From Lathyrus oleraceus (lineage: Eukaryota; Streptophyta; Magnoliopsida; Fabales; Fabaceae), in assembly GCF_024323335.1 (NCBI RefSeq), contig NC_066585.1, forward strand, positions 344,105,846 through 344,169,845: DNA of 64,000 nt. Reading direction: 5' to 3'. A program made the position numbers and the translations under genes. Under the pieces are notes generated by a model. That model was not told the origin of the DNA. It made no database searches and saw nothing but the letters and a program-made list of their open reading frames with translations. Positions 12,360-24,690 of this stretch are shown here, piece by piece (within the stretch, counting starts at the first letter, position 1; each line of letters begins with the position of its first letter).

Positions 12360-12999
12360 AAGCCTCATATGCTCAACAACAGACACATTCACGCCAGCTT
12401 TGATCCCCCATCTCTAACCCTCACTTTGCAAAGGATAAACCTCAGAAATTCATTTGAATTTGAGGTTGAATTTCCACTATTTTGAAATTCAAATCTCCAG
12501 GAATCCACAGCCTTGTAAGCATCCAATCCTTCTTCTGCAAGCAAGTGGAGTGAGATCAAGCACAAGCAAGATCAAGATCAGTTGAATCCAGACCTCCATT
12601 GAAGGTATTTTCCAGAAATTTTGATCTTTTCGATTCTCTCAAATTCTTGCTCAATTTTGTTGATTCTTTGGTTGTCTGAAGTCATACCAATGTAGGCAAG
12701 AAGCTTGAGTTGCTTTGAGGCCAAATCGAAGCAACTCAGTTCATGTACCTCAAATTTCAACTCCATGTATCTCTCAATATACTTGGAGTTAGAGTGAATT
12801 GAAGCTAGATTCGAGCTCAGTGCCATTTTTACTTTGACATCATGTCCTTGTTTTTAATTTTGGTGATGGTTGATGGGTGACCAGTCCGGTCAGATCGACC
12901 GGAGAAGAAGACCGGAGCTACAGTTCCGGCCATGCGCAGGCATGTCTCACAGCCATATGATCCATCTTATTTGATTTAATCACGATCCTTTCTTTTAAA

Positions 13000-14740
13000 T
13001 ACCATGACCATTGTGCGCTGACTTGAGTCCATGGTGGAACGCGTGTTCCTGGCCACTTGATCTGCCACCTCAATTAATGAGAGCCATCAAGTGGTCCACA
13101 TGTTTTCTGATATTTTAATTTTCATTTTAATAGCATTATTTTCAATAATTCATATTAAATTCAATATTGATCCAAAAAATATGGGACTTTCACCAAAAAT
13201 TTCAAATATTTTTCTCTTTCATATTCTAAATTAAAATTATTTTTTGGATCATTATTAATATTTTTCATGAATTAATTGATTTTGCATTTGTTTTTAATTG
13301 TTTAAAAATATTTTTAAATGTTCAAAAATTATGAAATTTTTTCTCTAAGGTCCTTTGACCTTGTTTGACCTATGATAAATCTCATAGCCATTTATTTGGT
13401 GTTTTGATGAGATTTTAGGAATTGGACAAACCATATTTAATTTAAATGCACTATTTTAGTATTTTAATTTGAATAAAATGCCAAATAAATTTGTTGACCA
13501 ATTGTGATGACTTGTTTATGTTTAACTCTTGTTGTTGGGCTTTAGTCAAGGTTGATTTGACTTTGTCAAATTAATATCATTGGATTTAGGGGATTGATGG
13601 AATGTACATTCCATCTCCTAAAATGAATGGATGATATTAATTTGGTAAAAGTCCTCCTTTGACCAATTTGTGTTTTGATCCATTCCCCTCCCACTTCATC
13701 TTATTCCCTTTCTTCATTCATTCATTCCATTTGGCCTATGACATCTCAAAGTCCTAATGCTAGTTGATTGAAAAATTGACATGAGTATGGATGAGATTAG
13801 GCCACACCTTTTGCATATTCTTTTTGTGTATGGTATGTTTCATGAGCATAGTCCATTATACCGTGTCTCTAACATGCATTAACACCAAAATTTTATTTCC
13901 CGGCCTCAAATGGTTGTGACTTCTACATAAGTCCAATTACGATTGCTTAACATAGCGCTAAATTTGTGACATAAAAGGCACAAGCATTCTAGTTAGTGAG
14001 ATTGTAAGTCTCCCCTTTTTCATGGTATTGTGTGGAAACTTAGCCTTCTTTCCTTCCTTTGGAAGATGTTTATGGATCAAGGATTCATGCTTGTGATAAG
14101 TGGGTTGAGTGTTCTCCCAAGAATGTCTCGAAATGAAAAGAAAAAGTAAAACACTACTAACTTCTAACCAATTAACTACTAACCTTTAATTTCAAGCTTT
14201 TACTTTAATGCAATTTACTTTTAGCACTCTATTTCATTTGCCATTGTTCATATCATTCTAATTATTTATGTTAATGCAATTTTCACTTTGTTCATTTGGA
14301 CCATATTGTGTGATATATTTTGTTTGTGTATACTTTGCTTGTTTGTGTGGTCTTTGACCATTAATGTACATAATAACAACAAAAAACCCTAAAAGACTTT
14401 TGTGTGGATTGCTGGCTTGATTTTGGACAAATGGACTTAGAATCTAGGCAACCTTCCTATGCTAAAGGACTTGGCCAATTCCAACTTGTTGAGAAATCAA
14501 ATGCTTGCAATTTGAAATTCATCTGATACATCTTTGAAGACCTCTCTAAAGTTCATCTGCAACATGATCATTGTGAAGCTGTCATTTTGAACCATTGACT
14601 TGTGGAATTCGTCTGTTACATGAGCTATTTTGGAGAAGATCATGGAATGGATAAGCTTGGATGTGACCATCTTTATTTGATGCCTTGCTCCTGAAGATAA
14701 TATAATTGTGCATTTGTGTGTTGCTTGATTCTAAAATTAG
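13000..14740 (+). repeat. Degenerate tandem duplication within C LTR, copy 1
   Basis: Shares ordered landmarks with copy 2: GATCTGCCACCTCAATTAATGAG (13061 vs 14924), CATTGGATTTAGGGGATTGATG (13570s vs 15450s), AATTACGATTGCTTAAC (13936 vs 15830), and GACTTGGCCAATNCCAAC (14470s vs 16381). Offset is about 1.86-1.9 kb. The copies differ clearly, so the duplication is old. Boundaries are approximate. Confidence 0.7.
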
Positions 14741-14859
14741 TGTATTCAAGTGTTCACTTTTCATTCAAATTAGTGTATTCACTTTTCATTTTTCATAAAG
14801 TTGAGCCTGAACCAGACCAGTGGTGATCACCGAATGTTTTAATCTCAAGTGTTCATTGT

Positions 14860-16640
14860 GATTACCATGCGTACAATGCATTGACCAAATCATATGGTGG
14901 AACGTGTGCGTGTCACCATTAGATCTGCCACCTCAATTAATGAGGGAGATCTGATGGCCCTTGTTTTTTTGATTTTTTTGATTTTTTTGATTTTTCATTT
15001 AATCCACTTATTTTGATTAATTCATATTAATTTCATTTTTTATCCAAAAAATATGGGACTTTCACCAAAAATCTTTAAATATTTTCCTATTTCATTTTCT
15101 GAATTAAAATTATTTTTTGAATTAATTTTGATATTTTTCATAAATTAATTGTTTTTGTGCATATTTTAAATTGTTTAAAAATACTTCTGACTTTTCAAAA
15201 ATCATGATTTTTTTTGTCTAAGGTCCTTTTGACCTTGTGTGACTTAGGATAAATCTCTTGGCCATTTATTTGGTGTTTTGAAGAGGTTTTAGGTTTTGAC
15301 GAAACTAAATTTAATTTAAATGTATTTTTAATTTGATTTTTTTAATTGATTAATTGTATAGAAATTATGTTGAGCCATTTTTATTGACTCGTGATGTTTG
15401 ACTATGTGTTTGGGCCTTGGTCAAGTTTGGTTTGACTTTTGTTAAGTTAAAATCATTGGATTTAGGGGATTGATGAAATGTATATTTCATCTCCCAATAT
15501 GAATGAATGATTTAAATTTGATAAAGTTCCACCCATGACCAATTTATGTTTCTCTCGTCTCGCCTCTCTCTTCATCTTCAATCCCATTCTTTCCCATTCC
15601 TTTCATTGACCAATGAAATCTCAATATCCTAAGACTAATTGGTTCATCAATAACCTTGTGTTAGATGAACCAATACAAGTATGGATGAGATAGGTTCATT
15701 CTTTTGATCTTTTCTTTTAGTGTGTGGTATGTTTTAGGAGTTTGGTCCATTATACCAAATCTCTAACATGCATTAGCACCTAAATTTGTATTGCCCGACC
15801 TCAAATAGTTGTGACTTCTACATAAGTCCAATTACGATTGCTTAACGTTGAGCTAAATTTGATCCTAAAGGCATAGCATTCTATTAAGTGAGATTGGAAG
15901 TCTCTCATCTTTCATGGTATTATGTGGAAACTTGGCCTTTTTTCCTTCATTTGGAAGATGTCTTGGTTCAAGGATCCATGCTTGTGAATAGATGGTTGAG
16001 TGTTCTCCAAAGAATGACTTAATCAATTGAAAAACAATATATCACTAACATCTAATCAACTAATATTTGACTAACTTGTATTAATATTTTTATTTTATTT
16101 TCAAGTCATTCACTTTATGCAATTTAAATTCAAGTAATTTACCATTCATTTGTCATTTACATAGCATTTAACTTATTTATGTTTATGCCATTTTCACTTT
16201 GCTCATTTGAGCCATATATTGTGATTGTATATATTTGTTTGTGTATTTTGTTTGTGTTTGCGGTCTTAGGACCTTAAAATACCTAATAAACAACAAAAAA
16301 CCTAAAAAATGTTTGGTGGACTATTGAGCTTGATCTGAACTCTTGGACTTAGGATTAGGCAGCATTCCATACGCAAAAGGGACTTGGCCAATGCCAACAT
16401 TTTTGAGACCAAGTTATTGTGATTTGAGCCTCAATATGATGCAACTATTGGAATCCACTTGAATTCGTCTACTACATGGTCTTGATGCAACTATTATTTT
16501 GGTCTCATGCTACACCTTATTCTGAGCAAAAATCAAGAAGTATTTTATCTGATACATGAGAATACAAAGAAGACTGTTAGCTATAAAGTTGTTTGCTTGG
16601 ATATGGCCATCTTTATTTGATGCCTTGCTCTTCATATTGC
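14860..16640 (+). repeat. Degenerate tandem duplication within C LTR, copy 2
   Basis: Second copy of the 13000-14740 segment, directly oriented. Both end near GGCCATCTTTATTTGATGCCTTGCTC-like text (14667 and 16605; C/T variants in between). Boundaries are approximate. Confidence 0.7.
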
Positions 16641-17480
16641 TAATTGCTTCCTGGTTATTGCTTGGTTCAAAGTCCAAAGGGAAAGTGGGTTTTCTATATG
16701 ACTTTCTTGTCTGTTAGATTGCATCCCATTGGTCAGATCTTTTCAACTCTTAACTTTTAATTTTATGCTTAGGATTAGTCTCTTCCTCATCTCCCACTTC
16801 TTAAATTTCAAAAACTCTCCCCTCTTTTCCAAAACTTTCTTGGCTTGTGATTTCAAAACTTAGACTTTATTGAAAATTAGAAACTTTGGCCTTATGCCAT
16901 TGCATTTTTAAACTCTTTTCTTAAATCAAACTTGCAAATGAACTTAACAATATTGAATTAAAACTTCAAAAGACAAAAAGAACTAACACTCAATTAACTC
17001 TTAGGCCCTTTGTGCCTATTTTTTAAACTTAAATTTTGATAAAAAACAATCCACTCATTTTGAAATTGATACCACAAATTACGAGGTTTTGATCCCTCAT
17101 TTTTATGTTGGTACGTAGGCACAAGTCTGAAGGTCTTGTCAAACACAAAAATATAATTAATGAATTCGTTTCTCATCCCCACACTCTATTTGTTGCAAAC
17201 ATCTTTTTATACCAAAAACATATACACACATAAAAAAGAGCTCCCTAGGAGTACCTATGACACTTTGGGTGCTAACACATTCCCTATGTGTAACCAACCT
17301 CTTACCTGTAATCTCTGGCATTTTACTAGTTTTGATTTGAAAACTTCTTATCTTTGGGTTTTGTTCGTACTTTTCCCTTTTCCTTTGGAAACAATAAAAG
17401 CGCGGTGGCGACTCTGGTTTTATTGACGTTAAGTTTATCCATAGCTTAATGGTCATGAATTTATCGCTACAGAAATTGAG

Positions 17481-17498
17481 TGGTGACTCTGCTGGGGA
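17481..17498 (+). promoter_or_regulatory. Primer-binding site of right copy of C
   Basis: TGGTGACTCTGCTGGGGA, nine bases after the LTR end. It differs by one base from the sites of A and B. Ogre elements are reported to prime from tRNA-Arg; I did not verify the tRNA match. Confidence 0.8.
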
Positions 17499-18341
17499 GT
17501 AGTCCTCAGTGGGTTTGGCCTACTTTTTTATGTGTACATAATTGTATATTTGATGTTTGTATATTTGTTTGTGTGATATAATCTGCTTGTTGTGCTTGGT
17601 GATCTCTGAGTTGTGAGATAAGTTCTAACCTAAACTTGAGTGCAATTAAGATAGGAGGATGATATAGTCATGTTCGATTTGTGTGGAGTAGTTCTTAACA
17701 AGTTGGCTTGAGATCCATCTACTCAGTGGAGACCTTTCTGGAGTTACTAATGTCACACAAGTTATTTGTGGTTAGGAATTACTTTCTCTGATTTGGGGTC
17801 TGAGAAGCTGAGGACCGTAGAACATTTTACCCAACTTAGCCTATTTAGGATGTAGTGTGGAGGCTGTTCAAGTGTAGACTTGATAATAGTTGTTAAGCGA
17901 TACTACACTCAGACGAGTTTCTCTTGAGAATATTATGGGTTGATGAGTCAGTCATCCTAACCTATAATACTCGATAGATGGATTTAAGACTCTGGGAACT
18001 TTTTACAACATGATCTATAGGTTTTATCCTTAGTACACTCCTTTTGGATGGTTCTTAACCTGACTTCATACTCGTGACTCGCAACAAACCCTTTGATTCT
18101 TGGTTGATCCAATCAAGTCTTGTCAATATCAATGGAACTTGGGTGTTGATAAGGTAAAAACCATAATCCACCAAAATCGATGATTGATCTTGACAATGAC
18201 TTGACTCATTCCTTTACCTTTTTTTGTTTGCCTTGTGTGTGATCCCTTATTTGTGATTGTTGCATTCATGCGCATCATGACATTAATCACACAAAAATAA
18301 CTTTAAGGAACTAAGGTCTTATTTGCAAATGTTTTCAGACC
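17499..18341 (+). other. 5' leader of right copy of C
   Basis: Non-coding stretch between primer-binding site and ORF1. I see no ORF and no clear structure in it. Confidence 0.6.
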
Positions 18342-19724
18342 ATGGATTATGGACGAAGGAACACTAAGAAGTACATTTTCAGATGTCCTGATTTTAAGGA
18401 GTTAAGGAAGTTATCTTCCTTTGTATTTGATCCCTTGGACTTCAAGAAACGTCATGAGAAGCTTCTATCTGTGTTATCTACTGATGTGGTTGAAGGACTC
18501 TTGAGTGTGTTGGTTCAGTTTTATGACTCTCTCTACCGTTGCTTCACTTTTCCTGATTATCAGCTTATGCCTACGTTAGAGGAGTATGCCTATCTCTTGA
18601 GAATACCTGTTTCTGACAAGGTTTCTTTTAGTGAATTAGTGGAGATTCCCAAATCTCATATCATGGCTGAAGCTCTTCATCGGGAGAGGTCTGAGATTAA
18701 GGCTCATTGGGTGAAGAAAAGAGGTATGTTTGGTTTGACTTCTGAGTTTCTCATAGGGAAAGCTACTGTCTTTGCTCAAGTCGGTAGTGTGGATGCTTTT
18801 GAAGCCATTTTTGTGTTGCTTATCTATGGTTTAGCTTTGTTCCCTAACGTTGACGATATTGTTGATGTTAACGCCATTAGAATCTTCTTGATTGGGAATC
18901 CCGTACCTACTCTATTGGAAGATATGTACTTCTCTTTACATTTGAGGAATTCTAAAGGTGGTGGGACTATCGTGTGATGTGTTCTTCTTTTGTACAAGGG
19001 GTTTATTTCGCATTTGCCTCAGATTCCTACTTTTGTGGAGAACAAGCATTGTCTACGGTGGTCTCAGAGACTTATGTCTCTCACTAATGATGACATTGTT
19101 TGGTATGATTCTATATTGAGTAGCTTGGATATTATTGATATTTGTGGTGAATTCTCTAATGTGCCCCTCATTGGTATACAAGGAGGAATTAACTACAACT
19201 CTGTTTTGGCTCATCGTCAACTTTGGTTCCCCTTGAGAGACAAACCTAATAACACTCAGTTAGAAGGTATTTTCTACCAAGAGGGTAAAGATCCCCAACT
19301 TTTGAAGCAGAAGATGATGCATGCTTGGTATAATATGAATAAGAAAGGAAGATCCGAGCTTGGTCCGCACAATTGTGTAGCTTTGGAAGCTTACACTACT
19401 TGGGTGAAGAAGAGAGCTTTGGAACTGAAGATGTTGTATGCTTGTGAGAGACCTATGTATTTGGTTGTGGCTGAGCCATTAAATCTCCCTAACCAAGATG
19501 TAGAGGAGTTGGAAGACACAGTTAGTGCTCCAGTATGTCAGTCTGGTGAATCTAGCAAGCTGAAGCCTAATGATAATGATGAAGTATTAAGATTAATCAA
19601 GAGGAGTGAGTTTAATATGGTGGAGCAGCTGCTTCAAACTCTGTCAAAGATTTTGGTGTTGTCTCTATTGATGAGTTCCGAAGCACATAGAGAGGCGTTG
19701 CAGAAGATGTTGGATCGGGAAAAT
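18342..19724 (+). pseudogene. Ogre ORF1 protein fused to pre-protease segment, broken
   Basis: First part encodes the Ogre-specific ORF1 protein of unknown role. Shared landmarks with ORF1 of element A are LLQFYD/LVQFYD-RCFTF-DYQL-TLEEY, GNPVPTLL, a GEF-NVPLIG-GGINYN block and an EWVK/TWVKKR stretch. A TGA at 18975-18977 interrupts it in frame, where A has Arg. Near 19545-19600 the frame runs straight into a segment matching the region just before the A protease (RLIKRSEFNMVEQL, SEAHREALQKML). ORF1's coiled coil and all of gag are therefore missing through an internal deletion that kept the frame. The end is cut by element E. Confidence 0.8.
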
Positions 19725-20806
19725 TGCAAGTGTACTATTTTTCCAATGTAGTAATAATAGGGATGTTTCCCAAAGATCGATGTCGAGGACTGCACAACAA
19801 TACAAGTTTAAATTGTGACTCAATTGAATAAAACAAATATTTGGGGTGTTGTGAAAAGTCACTGTATAAGGGAATGAGAAAAGATAGCATAATAAATCTT
19901 TTTCACAGTTTATAATAATTTGCCAAGGATGGTGTATGAATATCTCCTGTAATGACCTTAAATGTAAATCTCCTTAAATAGTTCAAAATATGAAATTACC
20001 GGATCTTAAAGTTGTTTCCTCCTAATACCTTAAAGGGAAGCCTTTGATCATTTGTTCTAATCTCTAAGTCCTTAGGAGATTATAATGAAACCAAACCGTA
20101 CAAATTAACAAGATATAATCGATAACCATAGGGTATCCAAAGCCCTAAGTGATATCTACTATAGTTTCATTATACAAAAACCTTAACAATTTCAATCCCG
20201 CAAATTGCTAACCATATAAGAATCCTTATTTTTCTGATAAAGAAAGCATTACAAACATTGCATAGTGAAATTGTGAAACAAACATCATATATTAAGGAAA
20301 TTATCAATTCAGAGTCATTACATGATCAATTCAAGGACACCCCCTGGCATTGGGGGGGTTTAGCCACTCATATTATTCAAATAAGACAGAATATAAAATT
20401 TACACATTACAAGAATAAGGGAATCCTGTTGATCTTCAATCGCATCCGCTCTTGAAGGATCTCCGTTCTTCGCAGCTCTTGATCACTTCAATCTTAATCG
20501 TACCAAATCTGTCTTCGAAAAAAAGTCTCGTTCTTTTTTTTCCAAAATCCCCTAAATAGTTCCTGATCAAATATTTGATGTAGCAAATGTCCAAAATACC
20601 ATGTGGGATCATCCGTGCCAAAATACAGCAAAAATTAGAAAATGAGGTGTCCAAGCCAACACGGGTCGTGTTAGGCAACACGATCGGTCGTGTTGGCTTG
20701 GTTGGTTCTGCTCCAACACACCCCCTTCCAGGGTGGTTGACACGGGCACCCATGTCAGCTCCCTGCTTTTTCCTATGGCTTCTCTTCTCCTGACACGGGT
20801 CGTGTT
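19725..20806 (-). mobile_element. Element E LTR, distal segment (interrupted by A)
   Basis: Non-coding sequence that abruptly ends the C reading frame. On the minus strand it ends in the typical LTR terminus GTACACTTGCA. It contains several copies of ACACGGGTCGTGT-like inverted motifs (20660-20806), which continue as GGCAACACGGGTGGCCGTGTC after element A at 63320. Lineage is not established. The 3' context at 63561 resembles Athila- or SIRE-like plant elements. Confidence 0.65.
20802..20806 (+). repeat. Target-site duplication of A, left copy (GTGTT)
   Basis: Pairs with ATGTT at 63315-63319, one mismatch in five. The element E sequence reads through coherently when A is removed. Confidence 0.7.
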
Positions 20807-21801
20807 TGTAGCACCTCAAATTTTCACCTCCCATTTGTACATTCATTTCATTTTTTAGGTCATTAACATTGCATTGTCATTGCATCTCATGTTATATCTC
20901 ATCAGTCAAGACTGGTCAGGAGATTCAAATGTGCAAGGGATCAAGAGCATTTTCCATGAGATGAAAGCCCTATGGTTGTTATAATGAGCTTACATGACCC
21001 AAGGATCACTTTGAAGCAATTTGGCCAAGTGTTGAAGGCTCATAACTCATCAGTGCATGTGCAAGTCATCTGAGGCCCATAAAAGTCAACTGCAAAGTCA
21101 ACTATGGATTTGGAGGTGGGAAGTGATTAGAGATACTTCATTCATGTTCAAACAAGTCTCATTTGACATTTCAAACACTCACATTGAAGGATTTGAAGTC
21201 AGGTCAAGAATTTCCCAAAATAGAAAGTGACCCATAATTTGAAATTTCCAAAAATGGAAAGGTTTTGGACCAACTTCAACTCAATTTTACATCCTCAAGA
21301 AAGCTTCAAATGAAATTTTTTCCAACATGAAAGTTGAATACCTTTCTCTCCCATTTCCAAAAAGTCCAAGATCATGGATTTATGATGTATGGTTGAGGAG
21401 ATATGATCCAATAATGGCAAAGTGTGCTTGGGAATTCAAATGGGCATAACTTTTGAACCAAGGCTCCAATTTGGGTGGTTCTTTTTGCATTTTGTTCATC
21501 ATGACATGCACTTTCCAAACATCTCATTACATAGCATGAATTTCACTTGCATGATCATGTGCTCACTCATGAAGTTTTTGGAAGAAAAATTTCTAAAATC
21601 AATTTGGTTGATCATTTGCTTAAAGAACCATTTCCAAAGTGTGCATGGGTTATTTTTAAGTGGTTTTGGGCCTTATGTTGGTACTGTTCACGCATGCATG
21701 AAGGGCATAAGGTGAAAATCCAATTTTGTGCACACACCTTGCAACTTGCCAATCTCAATTGGTTTTGGCTTAAACATGTTTTCAGTATCATTAGCAAGAC
21801 A

Positions 21802-21809
21802 TATATAAT
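21802..21809 (+). promoter_or_regulatory. Possible TATA box of A LTR
   Basis: TATATAAT, conserved at 57851-57858 in the 3' LTR. Position about 1 kb into the LTR is compatible with a U3 promoter. No transcription evidence. Confidence 0.45.
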
Positions 21810-24473
21810 GTTAATCATCAACTGCATTTGGCATTAACAACAGTTTTCAGATCTAGATCTCAAAACCAACCAAATTTTTCTCTCATCAAGAACTTGCAAT
21901 TTTCTCACACAAAAGCCATTTCTCTTGTTGGAATCATGATCAAGAGGTGTTTCTGAGCAAGATTGAACGTGGACTTAGAGCAATTCGTGTCATATTTGAT
22001 CATACATGAAGCTTGAAGGTTCAATGGAGATTTCAAAATCAACTGGATTCGTGCTTGTTTGAGCTCCAATTTTTCCATCAGTCATCTCCACAAGCATTAT
22101 AGAGGAGCTTTGGACCATTACAAGCCTTGGATAGCGCAATTCAAAGGATCTGCTCTTCAAGAGGTTGATTTTCGATCCTCTTAACTTTGTAATCCATGTG
22201 TATGTTTGTTTAGATCTCGTGTTGTAGAGAATTCTGGTGGGAAAATCAGTTAAAATGATGCATTATACATGAAGTTATGCATGATTGAAGTATGAGATGC
22301 CAAAAAGTTTTTCTTCGATTTGATCTTGTTATGATGAATTATGTTTAAATGATTGTTGATATTTGATGTGCATGAAATGATGAATCGATTGGTGCATTTA
22401 TTTTTGATTTCTGGAATGGTTTTGAAAAATCTGGAAATGTGTTCATCATCTTCAAGAGGAAGAAGATGAAGATCATGAGTTTCCAGAATTAGCTACGAGT
22501 TCTTCATGACCTGCTGCGAATTAGCTACGAAGTTCTGGATTAGCTACGAAATTCTGGAAATCGTTTGCCAGGCTTAGGGTTAGACCAAAACGGTGTCGTT
22601 TTGGTGGAGCGCGCATATTTGAAAATCAACCAGGTTCGATCCTGGCGCGAGCGAAATATTCAAATTGCCTTGCTATTTTCACATTTTCCCTCCCTTTGGT
22701 CATGCTTGTTCATGTTTGATTTCACAATTTTTTTCATTAACTTCATAAAATCACAACAAATTGAAAAATCATCCAATTTAATCCTAATTTTTTTCAAAAT
22801 GCTCCTTATTCTGTCTAGTTTTTTATGATCATAAATTGGAAAGTTGTGCTTGGCTGGAAAAATAATTTGTTCTAGGATGATTGAATACATATGCATGTGT
22901 GATATTTCCTTGTTCTTCCCATCATAAAATGCTCAAAAATAACCCAATGGCTTTGAAATTTTGTGTGTAGGTTCTTAACATGTTGGTTGACATTTTGGTT
23001 TTGGTTTGACATTTTTCCCATGCTCCAATTCTGTTTTATGCTTGTGTTAACATGGTGTAAAAATTTGTGTCACACATTTGATTGTTTGACTTGTACAATG
23101 TGATTGCCATGCCAAATGATCTCCAATGTTTCTGATTTTTTGTGTGATGGACGCTATGGATGTCTTGACTGCTCATGAATTTTTCTAGAATTATTTGAAT
23201 CATTTCTGTTTTGATTGGGAATTTTCATTCATGTTGATCATTTGGATGCCTTGAATTGGTCTTTGACTTCACTTGCCCATGAAATGAACTTGCTTATTGA
23301 TTATGATTTGGTCCTTTTTAGGACTTGTTCTTGAGTGATTAAATATGCTTTGTGTTGAGTTTGAGGTTCTGTTTTGGATTTTTGATCCTCTTTTGACCCT
23401 AGGCTTTGACCTAGTGGTTTGGACTTACCATTTGGATTGTGAATTTCAGGTTCAAGTCTACATTTCCATGATTTGAGTGGCTCCTTCATTTAAGCTTGAG
23501 CAATTGTTGTCATTTGCTAACCTTTGTGTGTTTTGTAGGATTTGAGGACAATTCATTTGTGTTTGCCTTGTGCCTTGCACCATTGTTGCCTGATTGGATT
23601 TGTCTGTCTGTGTGATATTAACTGTTGATTGTTTGTCTGAAAGTTGTACTGATTGGTTTAGCTATTTCCACAGGTACCTAGTTTGCTTTAAGTTCATTTG
23701 AACTCCTTGATCTTCATGTAGTTTGGAAGACCTACTGTTATTGGTAGGCACCTGTCTGAAGCCCTCCTTAAGAGGCAATGCTTGTGAATGTTTAATTTTG
23801 TGCCAAGCAGGTAAAGACCTCTTAAGAGGCAATTGGCAGATAAAAGGGATGTGCAATCCATCCCCTGCTATTCAGTTGTGTCATTCACTTTGCTCACACA
23901 CCATGTGTTGATACATTGTGAATAAGAACCCAAGATATTGTTATGTCAGTCATCTGTGGAGAAGAGTTCCTACATTCTGAACTCCCACACTTTCTATTTT
24001 GAGTCAAGCTCTCCCAGGCCAGGGATAAGAGCTGTGAGGTCTTATCCTCACTTCCCATTTCATCTGCTTCACCCTAACTCTCAATGTTAGGGTTAAGAGC
24101 TTATCACACCCCATTCCAGTTGGCTTGTTTCTGCAGCCTAACCTTGTATGAGCCCAACTGTTTGCATATAATGTGTGTGCTTGCTTTATTGTGCTTGTTT
24201 GTTTGATTGTGCTGCTTAGGATAGCTTGCTTCCTGTGCAAGTTAGGATAGAAACCTCAACCTAGGACCACTGTGGATTACATGATAACTATTAGGCTCGA
24301 GTCAGGCTCCCTTCTAGTTTGTCATTTCCCAGTCTCTGGTTAGGATAGAAGTTTCTCCCCTATTTAGGGGAACTACATCGCCCTGATCCTCATACCAGAT
24401 GAGGTACGTAGGCAGGAGATGAGCTGATCTCTCTGGGCGCCCTTTTTTCTTTTTCATCCCCTTTGTGTGTGTT

Positions 24474-24690
24474 GGAGTCTGACGTAAGTCCAGCGATTGG
24501 CAGTTGGTTTCCTGTGTCTTGTTTGCTTGTTGGAGTCTGACATAAGTCCAGCGATTGGCAGTTGGTTTCCTGTGTGTGTTTGTTGGTTCGGAGTCTGATG
24601 TAAGTCCGGCGATTGGCGTTCGGTTTCCAGGTTTGCCTGTTTGTGTGGAGTCTGACGTAAGTCCAGCGATTGGCAGTCGGTTTCCTGCTT
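24474..24690 (+). repeat. Four tandem copies of about 55-60 bp in A LTR
   Basis: Each unit carries GGAGTCTGACGTAAGTCCAG followed by CGATTGGC and a GTTTCC block. Units start at about 24475, 24532, 24590 and 24646. The same four copies exist in the 3' LTR (60565-60780). The LTR of B holds two diverged copies in reverse. Confidence 0.8.

Larger units (their letters stand above)
11036..17471 (+). repeat. LTR of element C, second segment
   Basis: Continues the LTR begun at 5926 and ends TTATCGCTACA, followed after nine bases by the primer-binding site. Without D it is about 6.6 kb, longer than D because of an internal duplication (13000-16640). It carries a TATA box at 12352, an AATAAA at about 17390 and a PBS-like TGGCGACTCTG at 17406-17416 just inside its end. 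No credible protein gene is present. Short ORFs are not conserved in D. Confidence 0.85.
1..19724 (+). mobile_element. Element C: tandem Ogre-type Ty3/gypsy retrotransposon remnants
   Basis: Left part (1-5925) is the decayed pol 3' half and 3'UTR of one copy. An LTR starts at 5926, is split by solo LTR D, and ends at 17471. It is followed by a primer-binding site and ORF1 of a second copy, which is cut off at 19724 by element E. So one LTR serves as the 3' LTR of the left copy and the 5' LTR of the right copy. Such LTR-internal-LTR-internal arrays are expected from unequal recombination between LTRs of neighbouring copies. Many stops and a frameshift show that this is the oldest layer of the nest. 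The left boundary lies outside the window. Confidence 0.8.

Noticed and set aside
17160..17456. Overlapping ORFs of 88 and 99 codons near the C LTR end
   Set aside because: They lie in the conserved LTR terminus with opposite strands open. The D counterpart does not keep the frames.
21422..21715. 97-codon ORF repeated at 57471-57764
   Set aside because: Present in both LTRs of A for the same reason. Low complexity, no domain, and the start differs by an upstream stop.
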